A model generated the notes under the pieces. The model ran no database searches. It saw nothing but the letters and a program-made list of their open reading frames with translations, and was not told where the DNA came from. 64,000 nt of DNA from positions 709,748-773,747 of the forward strand of contig KL647306.1 in the NCBI GenBank assembly GCA_000727475.1, read 5' to 3'. Positions 1 through 12,074 of the stretch are shown in pieces (the first letter of the stretch is position 1; each line of letters begins with the position of its first letter). Made by a program: the position numbers and the translations under genes. This stretch comes from Sarcocystis neurona. Its lineage: Eukaryota > Apicomplexa > Conoidasida > Eucoccidiorida > Sarcocystidae.

Positions 1-2453
1 CGGGTGAGACGCGACTGCCCCGCGTGCGCGCCGCTACGCGACCCTGTCCGCCTCATGCTGCTACTGGAGCTGCCTCTTTTTGCGTAGCCGCGCTAGCGTC
101 ACTCGCTGCTTACTCTATTTTTGCCCGACACCCACAACAACAACCTGAAGATGGCGGCGTGCTGTCCCTATCCAAGACAAAGGCTATTCACAGAATACGA
201 AGCGAGCGCTTGAACCATTGGTAACCTGGTGGCACGAGCCCCGCCGAGCACTGCACGCTGCTGTGTCTCAGCCTATCGTACCTCCCGGGGCCGCCCACGC
301 GGCGGCTGCGACGCGCTGCTAGAGACGCTTTTCCTCCTTTGGTACCTTCTGCCCCTTCCGACCCTTCTCGACGGGGAACGGCGTTACAACGTACTCCTAA
401 ACTTGAGGCCCGCTACTACGGGCGTGCCTCTTGGTATGGCTCGTGCTAACCTTGCTTAAGCAGTTATGTAACATCCTCTCGAGGTTACGGTTAGGTACCG
501 TTGCTGCTCCCAAGCACGCTTCTGGTGTTGTCGCAATTGATCGTACTGAGCGTCGCGGCACACCTGCCCACGTTCCTGTTGCCGACTGTTTTGTCAAACT
601 TTTTACTGTGGTTGTACTCCAGTCGTGTTGCTACTCTGGAGTAGCGCTGCTGCGGGTGCCGAGCAGTTGTAAACAGCAAAATTCAAAATGAAGAAAGAGT
701 ATGCCGTACATAAGGCACGTGACACCATTCTCACTGAATGAAGGCAGAGAACGCGCATCAAGGGTGTGTACGCGAGGGAGAACCCGCATCGCCTCGCATG
801 AGATGAGTTTTTCTGAAGATGACACGCGCGTGCTGCGACGGAATAAACAGCAGTAGCGCACATGTTCCGGTATACGACCAGGGCCGCGCCGGACATTCTG
901 TGTCAATTGGAAACCGTCGGAGGTGACTTGGAGGAAACAGTCGCTGAGGACAGTTTGTGCGAAAGGTACCACAAAGAAGACAACTCAACAGATAAACTCA
1001 GTATCCAACGTGGTTGACCCAAGGCGTCAAAGTTTTCACAATTAGATCAGATGGAGGCTAAAAACTTCGTTCTGTACAGGGGTCGCGCTCTCGTACACTA
1101 TGGCGCTGACAACACCACCGTAGCAGGCTTGCGCGGACGAGGGGAATTCAGTACTCGTGTCGGAGATTCAGTCGCGTGCCGCACTGCGCTGAGAAGTTAG
1201 TCGTATGTGTGTTCTTTGTTTTGTGGGTGTCCACACTGCGATGCTGTTCCTCCTCCATTTTTGTTCGCTTCAGCTACTGCTGCAAGAGTTTCTCCTCTTG
1301 GAGCCTGTGAACTTTCATGAGTCGTCGGCCGTGTGCACCGCTTTCTTAGACACTGGGGGGGTCGTTCTCTGTGACTGCCTACTGCGGCACAGGAGGACTC
1401 CAGCAGAGCGTACGAAGATTTCTCGATAGACAGAGTCGAAGTCATAGAGCCACCTCCACACACCCTTCTTCCGTGCCACCACACCAGGAGAGACAATTAA
1501 GTGCGAGCGGTTCCACTTTTTTACCTTCGTGTACAGTTTTCAACTGCATACAAAACATTAGGTACAGCGGATGCATCCTACACGAGAGCACCTCTCCAGA
1601 CTACGTAAATTTGTTGCGGTGAGCATCCACTGGACAGCGCTACGGGCAGTCATAATCCGAGGTGGACCGTCGACCGCGCCTTACGTAAAGGACGCCACCA
1701 CACCCGTGAACAAGCGCTGGCCGACTCGCAAGGCCCTAACCACTGGGTCCGCCAGGGGAAACAAAACCTTTCTCACTTTCTTGAAGCACGCAGAGCAGAT
1801 ACACTCAGTGATTCGGTAAGGCCACGCTGTAGAATGTCCAGCCTTCAGGACACCGTCTGACTAGACTGGGCAGCAACAGTTCCAACTGCGGATAGAGGCC
1901 GAGCTCCAACTGACACCTCTTCTCTCAAAAAGAGCACATACGAGAGGATCGGGTAACGTTTTATCCGCGCGGTGCCTTGCGGAAGTGCACGCACACCCCA
2001 CGCACCAAAGCCCTAAAGAGTTTCGTTCCCGTACACGAAACAAGTTAGACTTCCACGTGTCGGCTAAACTGCACCTTCCGCACAACTGCCAAAAATAGAA
2101 GCTTCTGCATACAAATCAACTGTTGCTCAAGGAACAAGATGCTTTCCAAGAGTCCTCGCACGACCCGCTACTTCCTCTTGGGTGTAAGGAGCGAATGCGT
2201 CCTGAAGCCATTATGTTTTTGCTCACAGCCTACAGCCGTACACGATACACCTCCAAAGGTAGGTTCACGGTAGGTACGAGATATGATACTTCCCAAATCT
2301 GTAGAAGTCCCCACTGCATTGTCCACGTAGAGCTGTTCGTCGGCGGCACCGCCTCGAGTATCCACGGGCCGAAGGGGAGTCACTGGAGGCGGATGATCCT
2401 GATGATGTGGGCAGCTTCGGTCGCTTCTCGTACATTTATCCACAAGAAGTGCT
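1..2453. other. Repeat-poor stretch, no gene supported
   Basis: No reading frame here is longer than expected by chance and none shows a recognisable domain. One segment on the minus strand (about 2290-2390) reads as a hydrophilic peptide preceded by an acceptor-like CATCATCAG. It lies just downstream of the stop of the RNA-binding gene, so it could be an alternative last exon or 3' untranslated sequence. Nothing else is claimed. Confidence 0.4.
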
Positions 2454-3220
2454 TTATCGATTGTCTTTTCCGTGGTGTTTCCTGTTGACGTTTTCGCTCA
2501 GTTCCTTCTGATACAGCCACTCCATTTCCCCCGTTTCAGCATCAATGAATATTTCGATGAACCTATCAGCACCCACCAGTCCACAACCTGCACTGTTGGC
2601 TGGTAAGATATGAATTCGAAAGACGCGTGCTAGAAGCGAATTTTTGTGAAGGCAGGTCGACTAAAACATGCGCCCCTACCACGAACTTGTCGCTGCCGTG
2701 TACTCAAGGTGAAGTCGGGGCCGGCTGCAACCTCCACCGCATCCGCATACACGAGTGTATGTTCACCAAACCAGGTGCATCCTTTAGTGAAACGCATCTC
2801 TACGGAGTGCCAGCCATCTACGACCAGCGAGACTTTCGCCGCTGCTCTTTTCAAATGGCTGTGTTCGTCAAGCTCTGTAGCGCACCACTGATCCTAATGA
2901 ATCCGCCTGTATCTAGATATGTATAGATGTATTTTGTACCGCACTCGACGGCAGCGCTCGGCCTGCGGAACGCACCTGTCTCCAAGATAACACCTGTTCT
3001 TCTCGTCGCGGGCTCGCCTTGCTTCCGCTTCCGTTGCGAAATATACAAAAGCATACCCAGAAGGACGACCGTTGAGCCCGCGCTGCACCTGCACCGCCTC
3101 TTCAGGAGAGCCCGCAAGCTTGTAGCCAGCAAAAAAGTCAGCTACATCCTTCGCAGATGCCTGAAATGGAAGACCCTTGTCGGGCGCATGAGAGAGTGCA
3201 CGTAAACACGGCGGTGTCCT
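2454..3220 (-). CDS. hnRNP F/H-type RNA-binding protein, C-terminal two exons (5' end not found)
   Basis: Two exons rebuild a quasi-RRM. The first (about 3220 or 3175 down to 2976) reads KGLPFQAS, then DVADFFAGYKL, then GRPSGYAFVYF followed by EAEARRA. GLPF in strand beta-1 and GRPSGxAFVxF in beta-3 are hallmarks of hnRNP F/H quasi-RRMs, which bind G-rich RNA in splicing control. It ends GAC AG|gtgcgt. The second exon starts at 2562 after gctgatag and restores the frame (AG|G), giving GDRFIEIF, the expected last strand, then a charged tail of about 30 residues and a TAA at 2454-2456. The intron is 413 bp. The start lies upstream: two acceptors are possible (3220 or 3175) and no exon carrying the first half of beta-1 or a Met was found. 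The identity is strong for the domain and weak for the exact orthologue. Confidence 0.72.
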
Positions 3221-3341
3221 CTGCAGTTGTCGGTTCGTTTTCAAATGCGCAAGACTCTACATCGTGTGAACCCGTTGAGCGCTTTGCCGCGGCTACATAA
3301 TTTGCAACGACGGCGGCGCACACTACCAAAGAGAGAAGCAT
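3138..3341 (-). CDS. Overlapping 67-codon frame with signal-peptide-like start
   Basis: A real ATG (3339-3341) opens a 67-residue frame starting MLLSLVVCAAVVANYVAAA, a good secretory signal profile, followed by a short Cys-containing region (five Cys after the signal). It overlaps the RRM exon in another frame on the same strand. Only one of the two is likely to be translated over the shared bases, and the RRM has family support. The frame may be chance, or the first exon of a different splice form. No family is recognised. Confidence 0.2.
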   Translation of the reverse strand: MLLSLVVCAAVVANYVAAAKRSTGSHDVESCAFENEPTTAEDTAVFTCTLSCARQGSSISGICEGCS

Positions 3342-4330
3342 TTTGAGGGGTCAAGGGGCACGCGAGTTCTGTGGCTCTTGGAACGATGAATCACAAGCAA
3401 GTCGTCGATGCGCAGCGCATACCTTGCGCCAATCGTGCAAATCCTTGAGTGCTCCACTCTAATTACGACCACGTGTACGCATTATACGATAGAGACATCA
3501 AGTTGATCCGCACTGAGAAATGTAAGGGTGCATAGACTCAGTCGCCCTTGTCGTTGTGGAACACGACAAGGGTGTCGCTCACAGTCGCAAAAAACGTGTG
3601 GAGTTCTCAAAACACTGATCCGATTATTACTACGTGTACCCTTTATAGCGTATAAATGTTCTCTACCAGGTCGAGATATTCATCTACGTGGTATGTGTGC
3701 CACAGTGACTTACCCGCACGCGTACACGTGCTGGTTGCTCGCGTCTGTGCGTTATCAGCTGGGTCGTAGTATCCGAAGAGGCGTGCGCAACGGAGGTATG
3801 AAAGAATCTTGCTACACAAAAGGAGTACTTTCTCGCCCATTGTGCTGTGCGTCCCTCCTCGGTGACAACTTTGGGTGTGACCGTTTGCGACGCCGCGACA
3901 CCACTTGCGCTCCCCTGCCTAGTCGATAGCTGGATCAGTACAGCACATGTAGGCAGGTTTTTTCTAGGCCAAACAAGTTGAACGTAGTGGCCGCCTTCGT
4001 GTTTCGAATCAGAGGGTCCTCCAAGGGGGTTGGTGCAGGGGGGAAAAAGACGCAACCTCCTGCGGCGGCTCACATGGCCAAAAATGTGATGTTGAAGTAA
4101 AGGCGTTGGTGTGTCACTAGAAAAGTACGCAAGTGAGGGCCCGCGACTGGGCAGAACACTACGGATGCGCGTAATAGGCATGGCTGCAGTCCATCGGCTT
4201 TTTGTAAAGGCCAGCACATTCACTGCCAGCTTCCCCGTTCGATGTGGCCTTTCCGTTCCTCGCCCGCTTTGCCGCGCAAATCGGCTGCTCAGTCAGGTCC
4301 TCTGTGGCTGCTGCTGGATCGTCAGTACGT

Positions 4331-4979
4331 CACAGTGGCGGCGACGCATCTGAATATGTCAAGCACAAGAAAAAGAATGGGGCGACGGGACGCATGCGCG
4401 CCGCCGAAAACAATTTACGGGCGCAGGCGTTCTGGAAAGCACACAGCGCAGAAACAGGGCCTGACTTCACACACACAACAGTGATCTGGTATCTACAGGA
4501 TCTTTCACATCTCTATCGTAGTTCTGGAATACCTGCTACATTGCACTGAGTCACTAAACAACTATTGCCGTCCCTTCAGATATGACCGAAGCCGAACTTG
4601 CAGGTGCCACACACTCCAACCGCGCGCCCTGCTACCTTTGGCTGCTGCCGGGCATTCTTCTCTTGCGTTGCTCACAACCCGCTGCGCGCACGGGCAGTCA
4701 AGGACGGATACACGACCACAGCCTGCACACATGTAAAATTGACTCCGAACATGGTGTATTTGAAAGATGACGTACTATACGATATGCGAGGACGAAGTGT
4801 ACAGTGACGAGCGCTCGAACTACCGCTCCGGCGAGAAACACAAGCGTGGCAGACTCGCAGATACCGTGAACGACCAAAAGGGCGAAACGGGGCGACGACG
4901 CTCTACAACCCAGAGACTGGCAGCAGTTTCGCAGGATCGCATTTGCATGCGCACTGTTTACGTGGACACGGTACACTGA
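4331..4979 (+). CDS. Candidate plus-strand exons, unrecognised hydrophilic protein
   Basis: Two open segments read like protein. About 4331-4482 gives a Lys/Ala/Asn-rich peptide containing SEYVKHKKKNGATG and ends at ACA ACA|gtgatc. At 4767 a true ATG opens 70 codons (MTYYTICEDEVYSDERS) to a TGA at 4979. A second frame across 4690-4807 is also plausible, and the minus strand of 4150-4320 has its own hydrophilic reading. The strand and joining are therefore not settled. No domain is recognised. Confidence 0.25.
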
Positions 4980-7900
4980 GATTTCGGAAACTCAGTCGGA
5001 CCACCACCTACGGTTCTGTTGGTAACGCACGTTCACTGAACGTGGGAATCCGTGTCAGATGCAGAATCAGCGATATGATCCGCTTGTCGCGTTACTTACA
5101 CAGCATGTATGCCCTGAACGCGAAATGCAGCATTTTTGTGCAATAACACTCTTCAAAAATCGGCTTCTTCCCAAAGTCGCGACGGCACAGCTGCAGTCGT
5201 AATTTATATTACTCTGTTTTCATTGGGCCTACACACATGCCCGGGAACAGCATGTGCCGCCGCGGCGCGAAATCCCTGCATACTGGGGCCACCCTGTCAC
5301 AGACATTTGGTTAAGCCATCATTTTTTCAGGAACACAACGGCTGCGTCGGTCGATCTGGAGCGTTCACCATTCTACTGAACAAACTAGCAATGCTGCTTG
5401 GAAACAACACGATTCTTTACTTAGCACGGCTGTAAGATCCATATTCAGCCATGACAGGATGTTATCCGAAGTGCGACTCCCCTCCCTCCCCCCCGCTCAC
5501 CACCGCGGCGGAACGTGTTCCGCCAGCGTTCCGTAAGGCTCAGGCGGGTCCGGTGAAGGATTCGCTAGACGGCTGCGAGACGTTTCACCCATTTTAAAGG
5601 CCGCGACGCCGTAGAAATACGACACACATGCGGGAGGTCCGAATCCTCGTGTACATTTACTTACGTTCAGGCTTATTATATAGCAAAAAGGGCGAGCTCT
5701 TCTATGGGGTCAAGACTATTTGCGCCTGCAACCACCCAGTGGCGCGCTGTTCTGGTCTCTCCTCAAATCCAAAGGTTTTCTCTTCTGGCGTTTGTTTGCA
5801 CACATCTAGCGGTCCGCACCCCGTGAGAAATGACTCCACACCATTTATTTTGCATGGATGAGTAGAATTTCTTTTGCGCAAGGTTGCAGCCGTAGATTCG
5901 AGCCGCGGAGCGCATCAGGACACGTCGTGAAGAGCGTTGATGTACATGGTTGACACCCCCGCTCCGTTCGCTTTGCACGTGCTCTGGCATCTTTATGTAG
6001 AATTGCGAGACCGGTTAAAGGATGTTACTTGTTAAGGTGCGGGGGCCCCAAAACCGCACCTCAGTGCTGGCTTGGTAAACAATCTCCGTGCTACCCGTCA
6101 CCGTTCACGCAACCGTCCCAAGGCTCTGGCCACAAGAGTTCTGCAATGATGAAGCGGTGCTGAGAGGATGCCATCGAGACATCAGCGGCATGTGGATGAG
6201 GTCCCACAGCATTGATACGTTTTTGTAGTCTGGAGCTCACCCGCTGGTGTGCCGGTCTTGACTGAAACTTGGTCGTATCGTCCTTAACAGTGTAAGACGT
6301 ACTCTTGCTGTGTGTGTCACATGCATGAAGCAGTATATTGTTCCGTTGGAGGCTCTCTGACGAACACGTTTCGTCGCACTACAAAAGTGTGGGGCTTCGT
6401 ACTTCGCAGCGCTTAGAGCGTTTGTGAGATATGTGTGTTCATGTGCGCAAGCGTAGTGAGGGATTGAGGAAAACAATGCTCGCTGAAGTCATTAACATCT
6501 CGTGGGGTGATCCGTGACTAGCGTGAGAACAAAATGACCCTGGCACACGTGTGTGCGTGTGTGTGTGTATGTGTCCGTGTGGTGAGCAACTGGTTAGCAT
6601 CTGCACGCGGCCGTTCCACGTTTCCCTTCCAAGGGGCGCCTGTGCACAGGAAATGCGAGTTCTGCGTGCTGCATCCGTCTCACTGTCGCATGTCCGTTTT
6701 CTTTTCCCCACCAATTTGGTCACCAGAGGGTTGGGGGGAAGGGGACGGTGTCACACGGCGGGTTCGAGGAGGGGGGTCAAGTTTTCAGGAAGCCCACGTT
6801 TCTTTACTTAGTGTTCCTCAGACGACCATTCACAAGGTTCCATCACTAAATGGTTCAGAGGCATGTAATCAGCTGGTGTGTTGCACTTGAGCGACATCGT
6901 AGTGTTACTTTCATTTGTGCTGCTTGCCTGTCGCAGTGTGTTCAAGCATACAAGAGAGTTGCTTGCTTGTGTTACTTAGACCAAGTGTCTGAAGGGCATC
7001 GCCCCTCACATGTGAAGCTATCTGGTAGTAGGTTACGACACAGGAGGATGCTACCGGGCGCATATATTAGAGTAGACCAGAAGGTGCGATGCGTTAAAAA
7101 GCGTCCCACCACCTCGTGAGTTGTAATGAAACACCTTATGCAACTTCCACTCGCATCCTCGTCCACCGTACTAGACTGTGGCACCCTCCGAGTACGTTAG
7201 TGGGTCAGACGAGGGGAACAAAAGACGTGTACACTCATCAGCGGCGTGTACAATGCAGATGCCGCGGCTTGTGAAGTACATGCGTTTGACCGCGTACGCC
7301 TGCGTTTGCAGAAACAATGAGAAATGTGTTCACAAGCGGTTTGCCAACGAAACCTGAATAAGCTGCTGTAATGCTACAGCATGCCCTCTGAATGCCTGCA
7401 CCATACAGTCACTACCTGGCAGTAACTCTGTCCACTGTTCGCCTCTCCTGTGCACCTGCCTCAAATGCTGTTACACCTGAAAATTGTTCCACACGGAGGG
7501 ACCTTGCTGTGCTTAAGCGTCCTCCTCAGCGGGTCAGCTAGACGAAGCTCGCATAAGAAAGTGCTGCCCTGCGGCGACAGTGCAACTCCAGCTCTCACGT
7601 GGCTAAAGGAACAGTACGCCGCGGCTGATTATTCTCCCGACGTTCCGTGACACGTGTGTGGCTAATTTCTACTCGTTGCTCAGGAGTGGAGCGCGGTGGC
7701 GCATTGATAAGTGCGTGCACGGCTTCCACAATCACGTGCAAGAGGTGCGAAGAGCCAACCCGACCGGTGGTTGCAACCTAGGCACGACACAACTAGTACC
7801 ACACCTTTACACAGCATTGTGAACCTGTGCCGCGGCTCTAAGTGTATGACCGATGTCGTGGGAAGCCACAGCACCGGCGGCACGGACCTAAAACTTCAGC

Positions 7901-9980
7901 TTGAAAGGTAGCAAAATTTATAGGCGGCTAACAACATGACCAGTAAGAAGGTTCCTCTTTCATGGCGAGGAAAGGGTGTTTCAGTGGACTCGCAGGGGAT
8001 GTTCTAGAGTGCCGGTGGCAAACCTCTTAGGCGGCCTGGTTTCCAAGAAACCATAAGCACACAAAGAGACCCCACTCCATGGCCATCCAGTCAGTGTGCA
8101 ATCTAGCTCGACTACACTGTCGCACGATACCGTCTCCTGGCCACTGATGGACCTGGACCGTCCATCCCGCGACTCAAATCTTCTTAGATACGTTGATACG
8201 AAAAAGTACGCTCTTCCCTATGAATATATATATATATATACGTACATACGTAGGCACGCGGACGAATACAGGTGCACATCAACACAGATGGACATAGCTA
8301 TGTGTACCACCTGTGGATCTTACCGGGGTGGACAGAGAATCCACTCTAGGTTTGAGGCCCTCACTCACGCATATGGTCCTCCACGTAGACTCAGATTCCG
8401 TGGTGCCCCCTACCTTGGGGCACCGTTCGCTTCGATACGGACCGCTTCATTCAAAGCAACGTATTTGGTTCCACAACGCGTCTTAGAGGGAACCGCTGTC
8501 CCATTTCTACTAGATGCTGGATGCGTATGCAGAGGCGCTCTCACGCAGATCCTGCACCGTCCCAGGCGTGGTCAAGTCTCCGACTACGCATGCGGATAGT
8601 TGGTCCCTGTATTCGTCCCGAACTTGTGCCGGTCACGGCATGTTTGTATTCGCAGGTTCCACGACTTATATCCAGTGTCGTGTAGTACTCCGCTTCATTG
8701 TTGCCTTCAGCTGCGTGCCTCCCGGTCTGAGTGGTGCATGCGGATACTACCTGACGCCACACGCCTGGAATGCGCCCCAGAGAGAGAGTCGCAATATATC
8801 ATCAGTTTACCACTATTGCAACAGTTACGCCCGTTCTAGTCCTAGAGCTTACCACACCTAAAAACGGCGTACTCTATGGGTGGGCACAGGTCCGGTTTTA
8901 TTGTCTATATTTAGTGAAGTACGTATAACTGCGTACGGGTGTAGTACCGTGTAACTCAAGAATAACGACCAGTGTAACTCATGAATTACTAGATTCACCG
9001 CCAGCATTGATAGGTACAGGCGTGCTCGCGAGCCCTCAAGTGACTACGTGCTGGTTTGCTCGACCTGTCAGAACGCTCTTAAATTTTCTAACTAGAGCAG
9101 CAGTAAAAACTGCTCTCGCTGTACGCCGAACGAGGCAGAAGCCGTCTGGGCAGCTACGAGGGATGCGCCTGTTTGGTCGTGAAAGGCTCCCTTCATATTT
9201 TGTCCACGCCTGTGTAGACCTGTTTACAGCAGTGCGAAATCAAGACTAGAACTGAGTACAGCTAAGCATTCGACGAAACCCATCTGTTTCTATTCTGACA
9301 ACAGCGTCATGTTCACCAAAGTGGGCAGAGCAACAGAGAACCGGGGCCTGCGCTTCATCGTGTACAACAGACGTGGTCAACGGTACAGCGCGTCTATTGC
9401 GTACATGGTACAAACCAGGCAGCAGGTTAGTGGACGGTACGTTGACGTTCGTGGACGCGCTGCTCCTGTCTCAGACTGCCCGGCGTGCCGTGGAGCGATC
9501 AATTTCTACGCGCGTAGACATACCCCGGCGCCCAGGACGCGGACGTGATGCAGTACAACACCACACCGAGTGACAACCATGTCAGCAGGTGGAACGACGA
9601 CGGCGCCACTGAGCGCCTGCCCGCGTTGTTGACTCATTTTGCCACAGGTTTGAGAGGGAAATGTGGAGCAGCCTGTTACCATTGGGTGTTCTCTACGTTG
9701 TGGGGTGCTTCTACAAAATTGACACTGAGTACCTTCAGTGATCACGCATTTGGTGATGCAGTCTTTTTGAAAAAAACTCGTACATTGTAGACCAAAAGGC
9801 ACTGTCACCACCCCACTCCCTCATCCTCGTCCTGCTCACCCCACCCATCCACCTGCCGTCACGCCCACACCGTTCCAGCTGCTTCGACGCAGCAGCTGCC
9901 TGGAGCAACTACCAGCTTCCGCTGGAGCACGGACGGCAGGTATCCGTCGTTACGCTGCTGCCTGCCGCCGCCGCAGCCGC
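4980..9980. other. About 5 kb without a supportable gene
   Basis: The longest frames here either run through an AT dinucleotide tract (about 8220-8240) or have no usable start, and none shows a domain. A GT-rich microsatellite lies near 6545-6585. A run of 80 codons from ATG 9309 overlaps an equally good alternative frame and was not accepted. The last few hundred bases must hold the EF-1alpha promoter; no TATA-like box or initiator could be singled out. Confidence 0.4.
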
Positions 9981-10007
9981 ACGTGGAGGAGCAAGTCGGG
10001 GAGGAGG

Positions 10008-10059
10008 AGGAGGAGGCGTGGGAAGACCGTGGTTTTTTCCACGGTTGCAGCCTCCTCCT
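10008..10059 (+). promoter_or_regulatory. Nested inverted repeat upstream of the EF-1alpha start
   Basis: An outer 10-bp stem (10008-10017 aggaggaggc with 10050-10059 gcctcctcct) encloses an inner 7-bp stem (10026-10032 accgtgg with 10039-10045 ccacggt) around a loop of six T. It sits about 115 bp before the ATG. If transcribed it would form a stable hairpin in the leader. Its presence in the mRNA is inferred, not shown. Confidence 0.45.
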
Positions 10060-10174
10060 TCCGCCAAATCATTCGCTTCTCATTTCTCTCTCGACTTTGC
10101 CCCTAGTCCGCTTATCTTTCGGCGTTTATTTTTTTCGTACCTTTTACCTTGTTCCCTCTGCCTTTATTTTAAAA

Positions 10175-12074
10175 ATGGGGAAGGAGAAGACTCACATCAA
10201 CTTGGTCGTCATCGGCCACGTCGATAGTGGCAAGTCCACTACGACCGGCCATCTGATCTACAAACTCGGCGGGATCGACAAAAGGACCATCGAGAAATTC
10301 GAGAAGGAATCAGCCGAGATGGGCAAAGGATCTTTCAAGTATGCGTGGGTCCTGGACAAGCTGAAAGCCGAAAGAGAGCGCGGTATCACGATTGATATCG
10401 CTCTGTGGCAGTTCGAAACACCTAAATACCACTACACTGTCATTGACGCCCCTGGCCATCGCGACTTCATCAAGAATATGATTACTGGGACTTCTCAAGC
10501 AGATGTTGCTCTTCTGGTTGTGCCTGCTGAGGCTGGCGGTTTCGAAGGGGCTTTCTCCAAAGAAGGTACGAAATTACAGAGTATTTCTACCCGCCTCGAA
10601 ACAATGTCCCCCCCCCCTCCTCCCCCCATCCCCCCCCCACTCTCCGTTAGTAGTCCTAGACTTGTTGTCAGACAGTAGTAGATATGGGGCAGGGTCAAAC
10701 TGTCGCAGATGTTCTTCGGTCTACTTCCGTACGAAATTTGTTTCCGACGGATACTGTATGCACGCTCGCGGTAGCATTTCCCACGCTGGGGTAGGAGGGA
10801 GCGGGTAGAAAGGGGCAGTACAGCAGCGCAGTGGCATACTGGCCTTGGCATTCGTCAGCTGAAGATATTTGTGTTATCGATCTGTTTCAGTTGCGTCTCG
10901 CCACGTCTTCTTGTGGGGACGCTCTGGCAGTGGGGAGTTAATGCACTGTCAGTAGTTATACTCTACCGAACGCCCGAAGGGCATTATGGGCTTCAATTTT
11001 TTTTGTTCTCTGAATCCGGACTGAGGGTAACTGTCTGAAGTGGTGTAAAGTCTACTCCGTAGAACCCAGGTGGCACCGTTGCGACCTTTGCCTTTCTTCT
11101 GTGGCACATTTTCTTCAGGTCAGACACGTGAACACGCGTTGCTGGCGTTCACCCTCGGCGTGAAGCAGATGATTGTGGGCGTGAATAAAATGGACTCGTG
11201 TAACTACTCTGAAGACCGTTTCAATGAAATTCAGAAGGAAGTGGCGATGTATCTGAAGAAGGTGGGTTACAACCCAGAGAAGGTGCCGTTCGTAGCCATC
11301 TCCGGCTTCCAGGGTGACAACATGTTGGAGAAGTCGACGAACATGCCGTGGTACAAGGGCAAAACTTTGGTTGAAGCTTTGGACATGATGGAGGCTCCGA
11401 AGCGTCCCAGCGACAAGCCTCTTCGATTGCCTCTTCAGGACGTGTACAAGATTGGTGGTATCGGCACAGTGCCTGTGGGTCGAGTTGAAACTGGTGTACT
11501 GAAGGCCGGCATGGTTCTAACATTCGCCCCGGTCGGGCTTACGACAGAGTGCAAATCTGTGGAAATGCACCACGAAGTGCTGGAGGAGGCAGTTCCGGGG
11601 GACAACGTCGGTTTCAACGTGAAAAACGTTTCTGTGAAAGAGCTGAAACGTGGTTATGTCGCCTCTGACTCCAAGAACGACCCTGCGAAGGGCTGTGCGT
11701 CTTTCCTTGCCCAGGTCATCGTGCTTAATCATCCAGGAGAGATCAAAAAGGGCTACAGCCCTGTGGTAGATTGCCACACGGCCCACATTTCGTGCAAGTT
11801 TGCAGAGATCAAGACAAAGATGGACAAACGCTCTGGCAAGACGTTGGAAGAGTCTCCGAAGTGCATCAAGAGCGGTGATGCAGCCATGGTCAACATGGAA
11901 CCCTTGAAACCTATGGTTGTTGAAGCCTTCACAGATTATGCGCCTCTTGGGCGTTTTGCCGTGCGCGATATGAAGCAAACTATTGCCGTGGGTGTTATCA
12001 AGTCTGTCGAGAAGAAAGACCCCGGAGCCGGTGGCAAAGTTACCAAGTCCGCAGCTAAGGCGACTAAGAAATGA
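10175..12074 (+). CDS. Translation elongation factor 1-alpha (two exons)
   Basis: The product is the GTPase that delivers aminoacyl-tRNA to the ribosomal A site in the cytosol. Exon 1 is 10175-10565 and exon 2 is 11119-12074. Joined they give 448 residues, the usual eukaryotic EF-1alpha length. The G1 loop GHVDSGKS is at residues 14-21, DAPGH at 91-95 and NKMD at 153-156; domains II and III follow intact, ending in a Lys-rich tail. The intron (553 bp) begins gtacga, ends ttcttcag, and splits the Gly131 codon in phase 1 between FSKEG and QTREH. The ATG at 10175 is chosen because it gives the canonical MGKEKTHIN start; the open frame upstream lacks another ATG and is pyrimidine-rich leader. Identification is essentially certain; copy number cannot be judged from one window. 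Confidence 0.97.
10566..11118 (+). other. EF-1alpha intron with poly-C tracts
   Basis: This is a 553-bp GT-AG intron. Between about 10604 and 10640 it holds three closely spaced C runs (9-10 C each) broken by T and A, followed downstream by a run of T near 10997-11004. C runs of this kind are prone to length change and to sequencing error. No coding sequence is seen inside. Confidence 0.9.

Noticed and set aside
8096..8599. 167-codon plus-strand frame
   Set aside because: No ATG start, runs through an AT dinucleotide repeat, no domain.
9983..10174. In-frame N-terminal extension of EF-1alpha
   Set aside because: No ATG in the extension, pyrimidine-rich leader-like sequence, and the family starts at MGKEKTHIN.
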